From Hymenobacter aranciens (GTDB taxonomy: Bacteria > Bacteroidota > Bacteroidia > Cytophagales > Hymenobacteraceae), in contig NZ_JAUQSY010000021.1 in NCBI RefSeq assembly GCF_030580865.1, positions 18,129 to 82,128 on the forward strand: DNA of 64,000 bases. The letters are read 5' to 3'. Below the pieces are notes generated by a model, which saw nothing but the letters and a program-made list of their open reading frames with translations, searched no databases and was not told the origin of the DNA. Below, piece by piece: positions 44,022 through 52,897 of this stretch; the first letter of the stretch is position 1, and each line of letters begins with the position of its first letter. The position numbers and the translations under genes are program-made.

Positions 44022-45200
44022 ATGAAAATTCTTCCTGTTCGTCCGTTTGCAATGGCCTGGCTGGCCGCGCCCACCCTGGCTGGCGGCCTGCTGCTGGGCG
44101 CCTGCAACAGTCAGCCCACCGCCACCGAGGCCGACAAAACCGCCACCGTCGTGCCCGCTGAAACCAATGCCGCCTCCGACAGCGCCGCCGTCACGGCCGC
44201 TGGCCCCAGCGCGCCCGGCGAGGTGAAGCCCACCGGCCCCGCCCCGGCCTGGGCTCCCAACATCAAGCCCGAGATGCTCACGGTTATCGAAGCCCTGCAA
44301 AGCTTCAAGCCTAAGCCTTTCCCGCAGCTCACGCCCGCCCAGGCCCGCCAGCAGCCCGGCGCCACCGAAGCCGTGATGAAAGTGATGCGCGACCACAGCA
44401 TCCCGCCGCCGCCACTGAACTGCGATACCATGACTACCAGCCTGATGCCCGGGGTGAAAGCCCGCGTATACACGCCTAAAAGCGGCACGGCGCCCTACCC
44501 GGTTATCGTGTATTACCACGGCGGCGGCTGGGTTATTGCCACCAACGACACGTATGCCGCTTCGGCCCAGGCTCTGTGTGAGCAGGTGGGGGCCGTGGTA
44601 GTGTCGGTAGAATACCGTAAAGCGCCGGAAAATAAATTCCCCACTGCGCACAACGACGCTTTTGCGGCCTATCAATACGTGCTCAAAAATGCCGCCAGCA
44701 TGAAGGGCGACCCTGCCAAAGTAGCCGTGGTAGGCGAAAGCGCCGGCGGCAATATGGCTTGCAACGTCAGCATCATGGCCCGCGACAAGAAGCTGGCCCT
44801 GCCCAAATACCAGGTGCTGGTGTATCCCGTGGCTGGCTACGATATGAATACGCCCTCGTATCAGAAAAACACCGAAACTCTACCCCTCAATAAGGGTGGC
44901 ATGGAGTGGTTCTTCAAGCACTACCTGCGCACCCCGGCCGATGGGAAAGACCCGCGCATCAGCTTGCTGAGCGCCAACCTGAAAGGCCTGCCGCCTACCA
45001 CCATCATCGCCGCCGACCTCGACCCGCTGCTGAGCGAAGGCAAAACCCTCGCCGATAAGCTGCAGGCCGCCGGCGTGAAAACCAGCTACAAGCTTTATGA
45101 GGGTGTGGCGCACGAATTCTTCGGCATGGCCGCCGTGGTGCCCCAGGCCAAGGACGCGCAGGGTGTGGCCGTGAGCGACCTGAAGGGAGCGCTGAAGTAA
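44022..45200 (+). CDS. Lipoprotein alpha/beta hydrolase, hormone-sensitive-lipase family
   Basis: A 392-residue esterase/lipase. The signal peptide ends in a lipobox (LLLGAC) at Cys28, so it is likely lipid-anchored. A low-complexity Ala/Thr/Pro linker (about 30-75) precedes the catalytic domain. HGGGW (near 165-169) forms the oxyanion hole, GESAGG carries nucleophile Ser240, and the likely Asp and His are in AADLDPLLSEG and GVAHEFFGM. This is the HSL (bacterial family IV) arrangement. Substrate is unknown; short acyl esters or acetylated sugars are common for the family. Followed by a compound repeat. Confidence 0.9.
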   Translation: MKILPVRPFAMAWLAAPTLAGGLLLGACNSQPTATEADKTATVVPAETNAASDSAAVTAAGPSAPGEVKPTGPAPAWAPNIKPEMLTVIEALQSFKPKPFPQLTPAQARQQPGATEAVMKVMRDHSIPPPPLNCDTMTTSLMPGVKARVYTPKSGTAPYPVIVYYHGGGWVIATNDTYAASAQALCEQVGAVVVSVEYRKAPENKFPTAHNDAFAAYQYVLKNAASMKGDPAKVAVVGESAGGNMACNVSIMARDKKLALPKYQVLVYPVAGYDMNTPSYQKNTETLPLNKGGMEWFFKHYLRTPADGKDPRISLLSANLKGLPPTTIIAADLDPLLSEGKTLADKLQAAGVKTSYKLYEGVAHEFFGMAAVVPQAKDAQGVAVSDLKGALK

Positions 45201-45204
45201 GAGC

Positions 45205-45454
45205 GTCATGCTGAGCGCAGCGAAGCATCGGGCGGGCAGCAGTAAACACGATTACCATAAATTACTACTCTAGAGTCTGTGGACAGTGGTGCGATAAGTA
45301 ACGCGAAACTCTGTTTCCGCGACGAGTGCAGCGAGTTCCGGGCGTTTGCTAACGATAAAACTCGTTGCGCTCGTCGCGGAAACAGAGTTTCGCATTACAA
45401 AATGGTAACTGCCCACACATCTTAGGTGAGATGCTTCACTGCTTTCAGCATGAC
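45205..45454. repeat. Compound palindrome: one inverted repeat nested in another
   Basis: Outer arms 45205-45229 and 45430-45454 belong to the GTCATGCTGAACG family, with three mismatches. Inside lies a different 40-bp inverted repeat, 45298-45337 with 45359-45398, matching at all but three positions (core GAAACTCTGTTTCCGCGACG). It fills most of the 341-bp gap between the convergent hydrolase and surface-protein genes; I see no gene in it. Confidence 0.85.
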
Positions 45455-45482
45455 GTTCTGTTTCGCATCTTCCAAAACAAAA

Positions 45483-45512
45483 AAAGTCCCCGCCAGAACT
45501 GGCGGGGACTTT
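45483..45512 (-). terminator. Rho-independent terminator of the FN3 surface-protein gene
   Basis: A perfect 14-bp stem (AAAGTCCCCGCCAG with its inverse) has a 2-nt formal loop. On the minus strand it is followed by a run of T. It lies 30 bp after the stop of the gene ending at 45542. Confidence 0.85.
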
Positions 45513-45541
45513 CTGTTTTGCAGCCGAAGCTACGCTACGCC

Positions 45542-48500
45542 TTACTGGATGGTCAGACGCACGTTGGCCGTTTCGTTGCCAGCCTTCACGCGTACGGTGT
45601 AGATACCGGCGGCCAGGTTGGTGGCATCGATGTTAGTCTGGGTGGCAGTAGCGCTCAGGCTCACAGCTTGCGTGCGAACCACCTGGCCCAGCGTGTTGAT
45701 GATGGCTACCTGGGCCGTGCGGGCACCGCTCACGGCCGGAATGGCCACGGTGAACGACTGGTGCGCCGGGTTCGGGAATACGCTCACGAAGCCACCGGCT
45801 AGGGCGGCGCGGGTGCCCGTGCCCAGCGGGGTTACGAAGGTGGTGGTAACGGCCGGAGCCGAACCGCCTGCCGAGCACACCGGCGTTACCGATACCGTGT
45901 AGGTAGTGCTCTGGTTCAGGCCCGTCAGGGCTACCGGCGAAGCACTGGGAGCGGGCGTTACGGTTTGGGCCGTGCCGCCAGCGGGGGTGTAGGTAACGGT
46001 GTAGCTAGTATTGCCGGCACCGGGCGTGAAGCTCACGCTGGCCGAGTTAGCCGTGATGCTGCCCACCGACAGCGCCGTTACGGGGCTGCAGACAGTGGCG
46101 TTAGCCGGCGTCGTCACGCAGATGGTGAAAGCACCATCGGTTGCGTCCTGGTTTTCGAAAAATGGGTAGTAGCGCACCAGGTACGTAGTGCCCACGGTCA
46201 AGCCGGTCAGGGCCAGCACTTCGCCGTTCTGAATCGAGGCATCGCCGCAGGCAAAGTTCACCGGCGTCGTGCAGTTACCGGTCATCACTTCCAGCACGCC
46301 GTCGAAGCCACCATCAGTGGTGATGGTGTGCTCGGTGAAGGTAGCCGTGAACTGGTACCATACGTCCTGAGCGAAATCAGCCGTGAAGCCAGCGCAGGCA
46401 ATGGGTCCGATGCTCTGGCTAGCGCCCGATACCGTACCCGCCGTGGGCGAGCAGGCCGCGCCAGCAGCGCCCGGGGTGAGCGTAGCGGCAGCAGCGCAGT
46501 TATCGTTAGCCGGAGCCGGCACGGTGCTCGTCGTGAAGGTTACCGTCACGACTGACGAAACGCCCGAGGCGCAGTTGGTGGTGATGGTCAAGGTGTAGTT
46601 GGTGCCAGGAGCCAAGCCGGTGATGTTCACCGGGCTGCCCGTTACCGTACCCGTGATGGGCGTAGCCCCACCCGTGATTTCAACGTCGTAGTCAACGGCG
46701 CCAGCGGCTGGCGTAAACGTGAGCACGCCCGAGAAGCCGGTGATGGTGCCTACCGAGGCCGCCGTTACCGGCGGGCAGCCTACGCCACCCGTGGTGGTGA
46801 AGGAGGTGGTAGCCGGGGCCGAAGTGCCGCCGGCAGTGCAGTTGGCGGTTACCGTTACACTGTATACCACGCCAGCCGTGAGGCCGGTGAGGGCTACCGG
46901 CGAGCCGGTGGCGTTGACGGTGGTGGCAGTACCGCCAGCGGGGGTGTAGGTGACGGTGTAGCCGCTGGCACCGGTGCCGGGCGTGAAGCTCACGCTGGCA
47001 GTGTTATCGGTGATGCTGCCCACGGTCAGCGCCGTGACGGCGTCGCAGGCGCCAGTGGCGGCGGGGCTCAGGCCAACCTCCAGGGCCAGACGCGTTTGCA
47101 GCGTCGTGAGGCTTACGTCAGTCCACGGCGTAGTAGGGTCGCTGAAGAAATACGTAGCCGGCTTCAGCGGTACTTCCAGCTGGTAGCCAATGACGATGTT
47201 GTTGGCGTCGAGCTCTTTGGTGCCGATGAAGAAGTCGCCGTTCACGGCAATGTTCGGGATGGCTACCACAGCCGGGCCCGAAGCCGGGCGCGTTTGGGTG
47301 GGCGAGGTGTAGAGGGCCGCGCCGGGGGTGCCGCCGGTGCCGGTGGCATCATAAATTACCACCTGGTAGGTGGTGCTGGCCCCCGTAGCCGTTACGAACG
47401 TGGGGGTGATGCTGGTAACGGTGGCTGCCGTGTTGGTGTGCTGGCGCACCAGCAGAATGCCGTTGGCCGCGCCTACGCCCACCCCCGTCGGGTTGAGCGG
47501 CTGCGAGCTGTCGATGTACGACTGGTCGTTGGCCGTAATCAGCTGGCTGTAGGTTTTCGAGTCGTTGCCGGTGGCGTCGTCGGCCGGTACGCTCACCGTC
47601 ACGGTGTTGGTGCCGGTAGTGCCGGTCACGGCATAGGCGGGGAAGGTAACGGTGGTCGAAGTGCCGGCGGCCAAGGTGGCCACCGTTTGGGTGTTGGTGT
47701 AGGTGGTGGCACCGCTCACGGTCAGGGTCACGGGCAGGTTGGTCTGCGCGTTCGAGCCGGTGTTGCTAACCCGCGCCTGCACCGTTACCGGTGAGTTGAA
47801 GGCGCTTGCTACCTTGCCCAGAGTGTAAATCACCGTCACGCCCGCGTCGTTGGCCGAGGCCGGGTTGAAGCGGTAGGTGCGGCCGGCGTCCGGCAGGAAG
47901 GTGTTGCGCACGAAGTGAGCCAGCAGCGTAGCCGTGGTACCGGGCGAAAAGGTCGTCGTCGACCAGGCCGTGGCGCTCGACGGCTTAGCGGCAAACAGAC
48001 GGTCGGCAATAGCGTTGCTGCTGCCTTTCAGGCCTACCACGAAGCCCTGCCCCGTCGGAGTAGCCGCGTTGGCCACCCAAGTGCCGTACACAAACTCTAC
48101 GCGGTTCGAGGTTTCATACAGCTTCACCTGAAACTGCATCGACGTGAACTGGGCCGGAATGGTGCCCGTTGCTTTGTCAGCCACGTTTTTCCATTGAATG
48201 GTGGTTACGCGGTTGGGAGCAGTGCCGGTAGTGGCGTAGCGGTACTCGGCGGTGCCGGCAGTCGAAGTCTGCAGGTCTACGTTCGACAGCGGAGCCAGAA
48301 TATTCACGTCGGCCACGTTAGCGCTGCCGATGGCGTTTATCAGTGTAGCAGCCGACAGCGGCGTCGTGCCCAGCTTAATGAAGCCGTTGGTGCTGAGCGA
48401 GAAATCAGTGAAGGAGGCCCCGTTGTAGCTGAAGCTGAACGGCAGCGTTTGCGCGGCCGACAGCGCGTCGTCGGTGCCGCTGGTGGTGATAACCGTGCCG

Positions 48501-48676
48501 GTAGTGCCGAGGTCGGCGTAAGTGCCGGCCACGTTGGCGGCGCCGGCTGCCGTGTAGTTAAGCGACTGGGCTTGTAGCGCGGTGGTGCTCAGCAGGCCCA
48601 GGCCGAGGCCCAACAACCAGCGGCGAGCCGTCACAGCCGAGCCGATAGTCCGGTCGTGCAATGGAGAGATGCTCAT
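45542..48676 (-). CDS. Secreted FN3-domain protein with type IX sorting domain
   Basis: A 1044-residue exported protein from ATG 48674-48676 (MSISPLHDRTIGSAVTARRW, then a hydrophobic LLGLGLGLLSTTALQAQ). Residues about 50-250 form a beta-sandwich (LPFSFSYNGASFTDFSLSTN). A CARDB-like domain follows (VQARVSNTGSNAQTNLPVTL). Three fibronectin type III-like domains can be seen, each opening with a C-x-V-TA(L/A)SVG(T/S)I pattern and ending with a T-rich strand; a separate domain starting NDNCAAAATLTPG lies between the second and third. The C-terminus is a Por sorting domain (VSVFPNPAHQSFTVAI, LAAGIYTVRVKAG). Export by the type IX system is expected. Confidence 0.88.
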   Translation of the reverse strand: MSISPLHDRTIGSAVTARRWLLGLGLGLLSTTALQAQSLNYTAAGAANVAGTYADLGTTGTVITTSGTDDALSAAQTLPFSFSYNGASFTDFSLSTNGFIKLGTTPLSAATLINAIGSANVADVNILAPLSNVDLQTSTAGTAEYRYATTGTAPNRVTTIQWKNVADKATGTIPAQFTSMQFQVKLYETSNRVEFVYGTWVANAATPTGQGFVVGLKGSSNAIADRLFAAKPSSATAWSTTTFSPGTTATLLAHFVRNTFLPDAGRTYRFNPASANDAGVTVIYTLGKVASAFNSPVTVQARVSNTGSNAQTNLPVTLTVSGATTYTNTQTVATLAAGTSTTVTFPAYAVTGTTGTNTVTVSVPADDATGNDSKTYSQLITANDQSYIDSSQPLNPTGVGVGAANGILLVRQHTNTAATVTSITPTFVTATGASTTYQVVIYDATGTGGTPGAALYTSPTQTRPASGPAVVAIPNIAVNGDFFIGTKELDANNIVIGYQLEVPLKPATYFFSDPTTPWTDVSLTTLQTRLALEVGLSPAATGACDAVTALTVGSITDNTASVSFTPGTGASGYTVTYTPAGGTATTVNATGSPVALTGLTAGVVYSVTVTANCTAGGTSAPATTSFTTTGGVGCPPVTAASVGTITGFSGVLTFTPAAGAVDYDVEITGGATPITGTVTGSPVNITGLAPGTNYTLTITTNCASGVSSVVTVTFTTSTVPAPANDNCAAAATLTPGAAGAACSPTAGTVSGASQSIGPIACAGFTADFAQDVWYQFTATFTEHTITTDGGFDGVLEVMTGNCTTPVNFACGDASIQNGEVLALTGLTVGTTYLVRYYPFFENQDATDGAFTICVTTPANATVCSPVTALSVGSITANSASVSFTPGAGNTSYTVTYTPAGGTAQTVTPAPSASPVALTGLNQSTTYTVSVTPVCSAGGSAPAVTTTFVTPLGTGTRAALAGGFVSVFPNPAHQSFTVAIPAVSGARTAQVAIINTLGQVVRTQAVSLSATATQTNIDATNLAAGIYTVRVKAGNETANVRLTIQ

Positions 48677-48945
48677 AGCTAAAATGAGTAAAAGTTTGAA
48701 AAGGGTGAAAAAATGAAAAATTGGGTTGAAACAAGAGGAATAGCCTTCGCCTTTACCCGCGAAAAGCGGGCACGAAGTGCTAAAATTAATGGATTTCCCG
48801 GCAAAGTAGCACCAGAGGCTGTTGGCGCGGGCGCTGTCCGGGCTGGGGAGTAGTCGGTAAATGCAACTGAAAGGTTGCCGGAGGCTTGAAAATAAAGCAC
48901 TACCGCTACCGCAAAATTCACGCCACCAATCTGGTTTGCCGCCGT

Positions 48946-49716
48946 TTATTCGGCTGGAAAGCGCACATCGACCTGCGAGTCGAAATGCAAACCCAGTAGC
49001 TCGGCGGCATTGCCCTGGCAGATACCCAGGCACAAACACCCTTGGCTATTAAAGACCGTAACGGCTTCGCCCGGCGCGGCAGCCGAGAAGTGCGGCTGCA
49101 GCTCGCGCACGATTTCGCGGCCGAAATGCACCGTGAGCGGGCGGCCCCGGCCCATCACCTCCACGGCCTCGCGCGAGATGTTGGTGATGAGGTTGCCGTA
49201 GTGGTCGACGTGGGCCACGTGGCCGGTGATGCGGTCGTCCTGCAGGCGCACCTGCCGGTTGTTGAGGCGGTGCAGCTCGGTCACCATCGGGCCGAGGTCG
49301 GCCAAGGCGGCGCCCTGGCTGAGGGCCACGGCGGCGGGCAGCAGCACATCGCGGGTGGGCGAGGGGGTGTCGGCGGCGGGCAGGGCCACCAGCTCTTCGG
49401 GCTGGCCGTCGCAGAGCAGGGTTAGCAGGCCGTTGTCGGCCGTCACGAAGTAATGCTCCTGGTAGCGGGCGGCATGCCAGGTGGGCGTGGCGCCGCTGCC
49501 GTGGTCATTGACGCCCACCACGTGCACGGTGCCCAGCGGAAAATCGCGGAACACCGAATTGAGCACGTACACGGCGTGGGCAATGTCGAAGGGCTCGACG
49601 GCGTGGCTGATATCCACCACGGTAGCGGCGGGCGCCAGCTGCAGCAGCCGCGCTTTGAGGGCGGCCACGTAGTGGTCGCGGTAGCCAAAATCCGTGAGTA
49701 GTGTGAGGACGCCCAT
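48946..49716 (-). CDS. SAM hydrolase / hydroxide adenosyltransferase (DUF62)
   Basis: A 256-residue protein from ATG 49714-49716. MGVLTLLTDFGYRDHYVAAL, then VDISHAVEPFDIAHAVYVL, VNDHGSG, TADNGLLTLL and HVDHYGNLITNI are the conserved segments of the SAM hydroxide adenosyltransferase family, relatives of bacterial fluorinase and chlorinase. Members that lack halogen chemistry convert SAM to adenosine and methionine. It stands alone, divergent from phoH, with 243 bp between starts. Confidence 0.88.
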   Translation of the reverse strand: MGVLTLLTDFGYRDHYVAALKARLLQLAPAATVVDISHAVEPFDIAHAVYVLNSVFRDFPLGTVHVVGVNDHGSGATPTWHAARYQEHYFVTADNGLLTLLCDGQPEELVALPAADTPSPTRDVLLPAAVALSQGAALADLGPMVTELHRLNNRQVRLQDDRITGHVAHVDHYGNLITNISREAVEVMGRGRPLTVHFGREIVRELQPHFSAAAPGEAVTVFNSQGCLCLGICQGNAAELLGLHFDSQVDVRFPAE

Positions 49717-49767
49717 GCCCGCGTTGGGGAGTTTTTCGTAGTATTGTTCACCGGCCTGAACCGGCGG

Positions 49768-49775
49768 CAAAAGTA
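49768..49775 (-). promoter_or_regulatory. Possible -7 box (TACTTTTG) for the SAM hydrolase gene
   Basis: On the minus strand TACTTTTG fits TAnnTTTG and lies 51 bp before the ATG at 49716. No TTG is found at the ideal -33 distance. Confidence 0.4.
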
Positions 49776-49959
49776 GGCGGTTTAACTGGAAGCGGGGCAC
49801 GAAACCGGGCAAAAAGAGGCGGCCAAAATGCCAAATCGTTAAATCCGGGCTCGTTGCTTGTTTCAAAACCCCGGCGGCCGTTCCTTCGTGCCGGCTTTGG
49901 GCGGGCCTCACCGGTCGGCCAGTTGCCTCTTCACTTCATCACCCTTCTCAATTCCCACT

Positions 49960-51033
49960 TTGGTCGAAAAAGTCATCACCCTCGAAAACGTGTCCCTGGT
50001 TGACTTCCTGGGGGCCGATAACCAGAATATCCGCCAGCTGGCGGCTGCCTTCCCGGGCTCGAAAATCATCAGCCGGGGCAATGAAATCAAAATCCAGGGT
50101 CAGACGGAAGTCATTTCCCGCATCAACGACATTCTCAGCTCGCTTATCGAGCATTACCACGCCTACGGTAACGTTACGGAGCGCGACGTGCGCCAGCACC
50201 TCTCGGCCACCAGCGAGGAGGCCGAGGGCCGCATGATGGCCGCCGCGCCCGACGTTATCCTCTTCGGCGCCAAAGGCGGCGTCATCAAGGCCAAAACCCA
50301 GAACCAGCAGAAGCTGGTGGACGCCGTGATGAAGCACGACCTCACCTTCACGCTGGGGCCGGCCGGCACGGGCAAAACCTATATTTCGGTGGCGCTGGCC
50401 GTGCGGGCGCTTAAGAATAAAGAGGTTAAGAAAATCATCATTTCGCGCCCCGTGGTGGAGGCCGGCGAAAGCCTGGGCTTCCTGCCCGGCGACATGAAGG
50501 AGAAGGTGGACCCCTACCTGCGCCCGATTTACGACGCCCTGGAGGACATGATTCCGGCCGAAAAGCTGAAATTCTACCAGGAAAATAACATCATCGAAAT
50601 TGCCCCGCTGGCTTACATGCGCGGCCGCACGCTCAACAATGCCTTCGTGCTACTCGATGAGGCTCAGAACACCACGCCCAGCCAGATTAAAATGTTCCTG
50701 ACCCGCATGGGCCCCTCGGCCAAGGTGATGGTGAACGGCGACCGCAGCCAGATTGACCTGCCCACGCGGCAGAAATCGGGCCTGATGCAGGCGCTGGATA
50801 TTCTGAAGGATGTGCCTGGCATCGGCTTCGTCGAAATGACGGCCGAGGACGTGGTGCGCCACCGCCTGGTGAAGGAAATCGTGCTGGCCTACGACAAGTA
50901 CGACTCGCAAGAGCAGCGCCGCGAGCAGCAGCAGAAACAGCAGCAGCAGCGTCGGCCCATCGTGCTGGCGAACCAGCCGGCGGCAGATTCCGGAGCTCCG
51001 GACTTGCCGGTAAACCACGAGCAGGCAATGTGA
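49960..51033 (+). CDS. phoH: PhoH family ATPase
   Basis: A 357-residue protein if TTG at 49960 is used (VEKVITLENVSLVDFLG follows); no in-frame ATG with family character lies near, so TTG is my choice. An N-terminal KH-like part (IRQLAAAFPGSKIISRGNEI) precedes the ATPase with Walker A GPAGTGKT at 133-140, IISRPVVEAGESLGFLPGD, and Walker B VLLDEAQNTT. The C-terminus is a Gln-rich tail (EQRREQQQKQQQQRR). PhoH proteins are ATPases linked to RNA metabolism and often to YbeY endonuclease. A strong terminator follows 5 bp after the stop. Confidence 0.9.
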   Translation: MVEKVITLENVSLVDFLGADNQNIRQLAAAFPGSKIISRGNEIKIQGQTEVISRINDILSSLIEHYHAYGNVTERDVRQHLSATSEEAEGRMMAAAPDVILFGAKGGVIKAKTQNQQKLVDAVMKHDLTFTLGPAGTGKTYISVALAVRALKNKEVKKIIISRPVVEAGESLGFLPGDMKEKVDPYLRPIYDALEDMIPAEKLKFYQENNIIEIAPLAYMRGRTLNNAFVLLDEAQNTTPSQIKMFLTRMGPSAKVMVNGDRSQIDLPTRQKSGLMQALDILKDVPGIGFVEMTAEDVVRHRLVKEIVLAYDKYDSQEQRREQQQKQQQQRRPIVLANQPAADSGAPDLPVNHEQAM

Positions 51034-51037
51034 ATGC

Positions 51038-51070
51038 AAAAATCCCCGGCCAATGGCCGGGGATTTTTTT
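51038..51070 (+). terminator. Rho-independent terminator of phoH
   Basis: A perfect 15-bp stem (AAAAATCCCCGGCCA with its inverse) around a single A is followed by T residues. It directly precedes repeat copy B. Confidence 0.88.
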
Positions 51071-51212
51071 GTTCTGGCGTCAACCTCACCCCCCGGCCCC
51101 CTCTCCAAAAAAGAGGGGGGAGCCGGTTATGCGCGAAGTAGAATCGTCAGGCTCCCCTCTCTTTTGGGAATGCGCTTCAAGCATTCTTCAGGGCCGGGGG
51201 TGAGGTTGCCCG
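51071..51212. repeat. GTTCTGGCG-type inverted-repeat element, copy B
   Basis: The element begins GTTCTGGCGTCAACCTCACC at 51071 and ends GGGGGTGAGGTT next to the TAA (complement 51213-51215) of the minus-strand lipoprotein gene. The right arm carries an extra variant segment (51166-51193, with ATGCGCTTCAAGCATTCTTC) in place of the usual hairpin half. It lies between convergent phoH and the lipoprotein gene. Confidence 0.9.
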
Positions 51213-51800
51213 TTACTGCAAATCAAATACTTCTCCATTGGCTAGCTCGTAGCGGAGCAGCCCGGCTTTCTGGTCCCAGTAAGCCGCCCGAATCTGGCTA
51301 CCGCGCATATACATGGCATTCTGTCCGTCGCGCAGGAGCTGGGCGTTGGGGAAGCTGCGGCCGTTGGCTAAGGTAAGGGGCTGCGTAATGGCGTTGTAGG
51401 GCTTGCCGGTTTTGAGGTCGGAGCCCTTCAGAATCAGGCCCGCGAAGTTCCAGTTGAACTGGGCGGGGCGGTCGGGGGTGGTTTTGTAGAGGTAAAGCGA
51501 GAAGCTGGGCGACTGCTCGCCGCCGTAGTTGGTGGCCGAGGTGAGGGCCAGCGTCGAGCGAATAGGCTGGAACCGTCCCGACTCCAGCACGTTGCAGTTC
51601 TGGTTGTCGTGAAATTCCTTGAGCGGCTCCACCGTCATGCGGTTGGTACTGCCGCGGTTGCTGCGGAACGTGAGCTGCTGGCCGGGGCGGTACATGCTTA
51701 TCCAGGCGCGCTCGTCGGGCGTCAGATTCACGGGCGTGCAGTCGCCGCAGCCGGTGGCGGCGGCCAACAAGGGCGACAGGAAGGAGAGAAGCTTGAGCAT
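51213..51800 (-). CDS. Small exported lipoprotein-like protein
   Basis: A 195-residue protein from ATG 51798-51800. The N-terminus MLKLLSFLSPLLAAATGCGD has a plausible lipobox ending at Cys18. The mature part is beta-rich (GQQLTFRSNRGSTNRMTVEP, SFSLYLYKTTPDRPAQFNWN, IRAAYWDQKAGLLRYELANG) with one further Cys (QNCNV). I know similar lipoproteins as unannotated families in Cytophagales, without function. Its stop codon is at the edge of repeat copy B. Confidence 0.7.
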   Translation of the reverse strand: MLKLLSFLSPLLAAATGCGDCTPVNLTPDERAWISMYRPGQQLTFRSNRGSTNRMTVEPLKEFHDNQNCNVLESGRFQPIRSTLALTSATNYGGEQSPSFSLYLYKTTPDRPAQFNWNFAGLILKGSDLKTGKPYNAITQPLTLANGRSFPNAQLLRDGQNAMYMRGSQIRAAYWDQKAGLLRYELANGEVFDLQ

Positions 51801-51914
51801 GGTGAGAGCAGCGGCGGAGAATGGTCGTTCCGCTCACGCTGGGGACTTTAACGGTTTTGGCGGCCCGGCGTTGGGGCCGGGTAATAGGGCGCGGGCCGTA
51901 AATTGCAGGTTGCT

Positions 51915-52520
51915 ATGAACGACCCGGACATCCGCGCCCTGCTCTACCCGCTGCTCCTGGAAGGCGTGGTGGTGGACGAGCTACCCACCGGCAGCACCCG
52001 CGCCGACGTGGTGCACATCACCGAGCACTTCATGCACGGCTACGAGGTGAAGGGCGACGGCGACACCCTGCAGCGCGTGCAAAATCAGCTGCGCTGCTAC
52101 GCCGAAGTGTATGATTTTGTGACTTTCATCGTGACCGAAAAGCACCTGCCCAAGCTGCTGCTGCTGCTGCCCGAGTGGGTGGGCGTGATGGTAGCCAGCG
52201 CCACCGAAATCCGCCCGCACCGCCCGGCGGCGTATAACGGCGGGGTGCAGCCGGCGCCGCTGGCCCGGCTGCTGCTGCTCGAAGACGTGAAGCAGTTTCT
52301 GCTGGCGCAGGGCCTGACGGGCGTGAGCACCATGCGCGGGGCCGAAATCGGCAAGTTTCTGCGCACCAGCCCGCTGGTGCCGCTGTCGCGGCTGGCGTGG
52401 TTTGCGCGGCATCGGCTGATGGCCAGCCTGCCGCAACGCCTGCTGGGCCGCATCGAGCGCCGGGCCGAGCGCGTGGTGCTGAAGCGGCTGGCCGAGCGGC
52501 GCAAGCAGCGGAAGCGCTAG
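51915..52520 (+). CDS. sce7726-family predicted PD-(D/E)XK nuclease
   Basis: A 201-residue basic protein from ATG 51915. The N-terminal half carries a nuclease-like core: RADVVHI with Asp31, then HGYEVKGDGDTL with Glu44 and Lys46, fitting the D...ExK pattern, and helix RVQNQLRCYAEVYDFVTFIV. This is the sce7726 pattern. The C-terminal half is helical and strongly basic (RIERRAERVVLKRLAERRKQ). The family is predicted, not shown, to cut nucleic acid and occurs in mobile or defence contexts as well as alone. Here it is alone, directly upstream of the 21-bp array. Confidence 0.75.
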   Translation: MNDPDIRALLYPLLLEGVVVDELPTGSTRADVVHITEHFMHGYEVKGDGDTLQRVQNQLRCYAEVYDFVTFIVTEKHLPKLLLLLPEWVGVMVASATEIRPHRPAAYNGGVQPAPLARLLLLEDVKQFLLAQGLTGVSTMRGAEIGKFLRTSPLVPLSRLAWFARHRLMASLPQRLLGRIERRAERVVLKRLAERRKQRKR

Positions 52521-52536
52521 GAGCGCGACAATAGCG

Positions 52537-52767
52537 TACCGGGTGTTTTTGCCTGCTTACCGAATGTTTTTAGGCGTGTACTCCAGGTTTTTTCCTATTT
52601 ACCAAATGTTTTTGGGGGCGTACCGGATGTTTTCAGGCACGTACCCGATGTTTTCGGGCATGTACCGGATGTTTTTCAGCAGTGACCGGATGTTTTCGGC
52701 CGCGTACCGGATGTTTTTGTGGCATGACCGAATGTTTTCGCACCCGTACGGAGTGTTTTTAGCCGCT
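52537..52767. repeat. 11-unit, 21-bp tandem array with phased T-tracts
   Basis: Units start at 52537, 52558, 52579, 52600, 52621, 52642, 52663, 52684, 52705, 52726 and 52747: an exact 21-bp period. The consensus is (T/G)ACCGGATGTTTT(T/C) plus about 7 variable bases. Each unit has a run of 4-6 T. The 21-bp period equals two helical turns, which would place the T-tracts on one face. Both strands are open in some frames through the array (7-residue periodic peptides). It lies 130 bp upstream of dinB, after the sce7726 gene. The remaining gap 52768-52897 holds no other feature I can name. Confidence 0.9.
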
Positions 52768-52897
52768 GTATTACCTATGCAATGGCCAAAATGCCCTAAT
52801 CGAGCCGGGAGATGTTTTTTAAGGCTCTTTACCGGAAAAGTGCAAAAACGTGCATTGCAGCGGTAGTGGTATCTTCGTGAAGCTACCCGCCTGCCCA

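Noticed and set aside
52543..52866. A 107-codon frame through the 21-bp array giving a peptide with 7-residue repeats (YRMFxxx), and a complementary frame giving NIRYxxE repeats.
   Set aside because: Any stop-free 21-bp repeat gives such frames on both strands. There is no signal of start, ribosome site or third-position bias, so I did not call a gene, though a transcript test is worthwhile.
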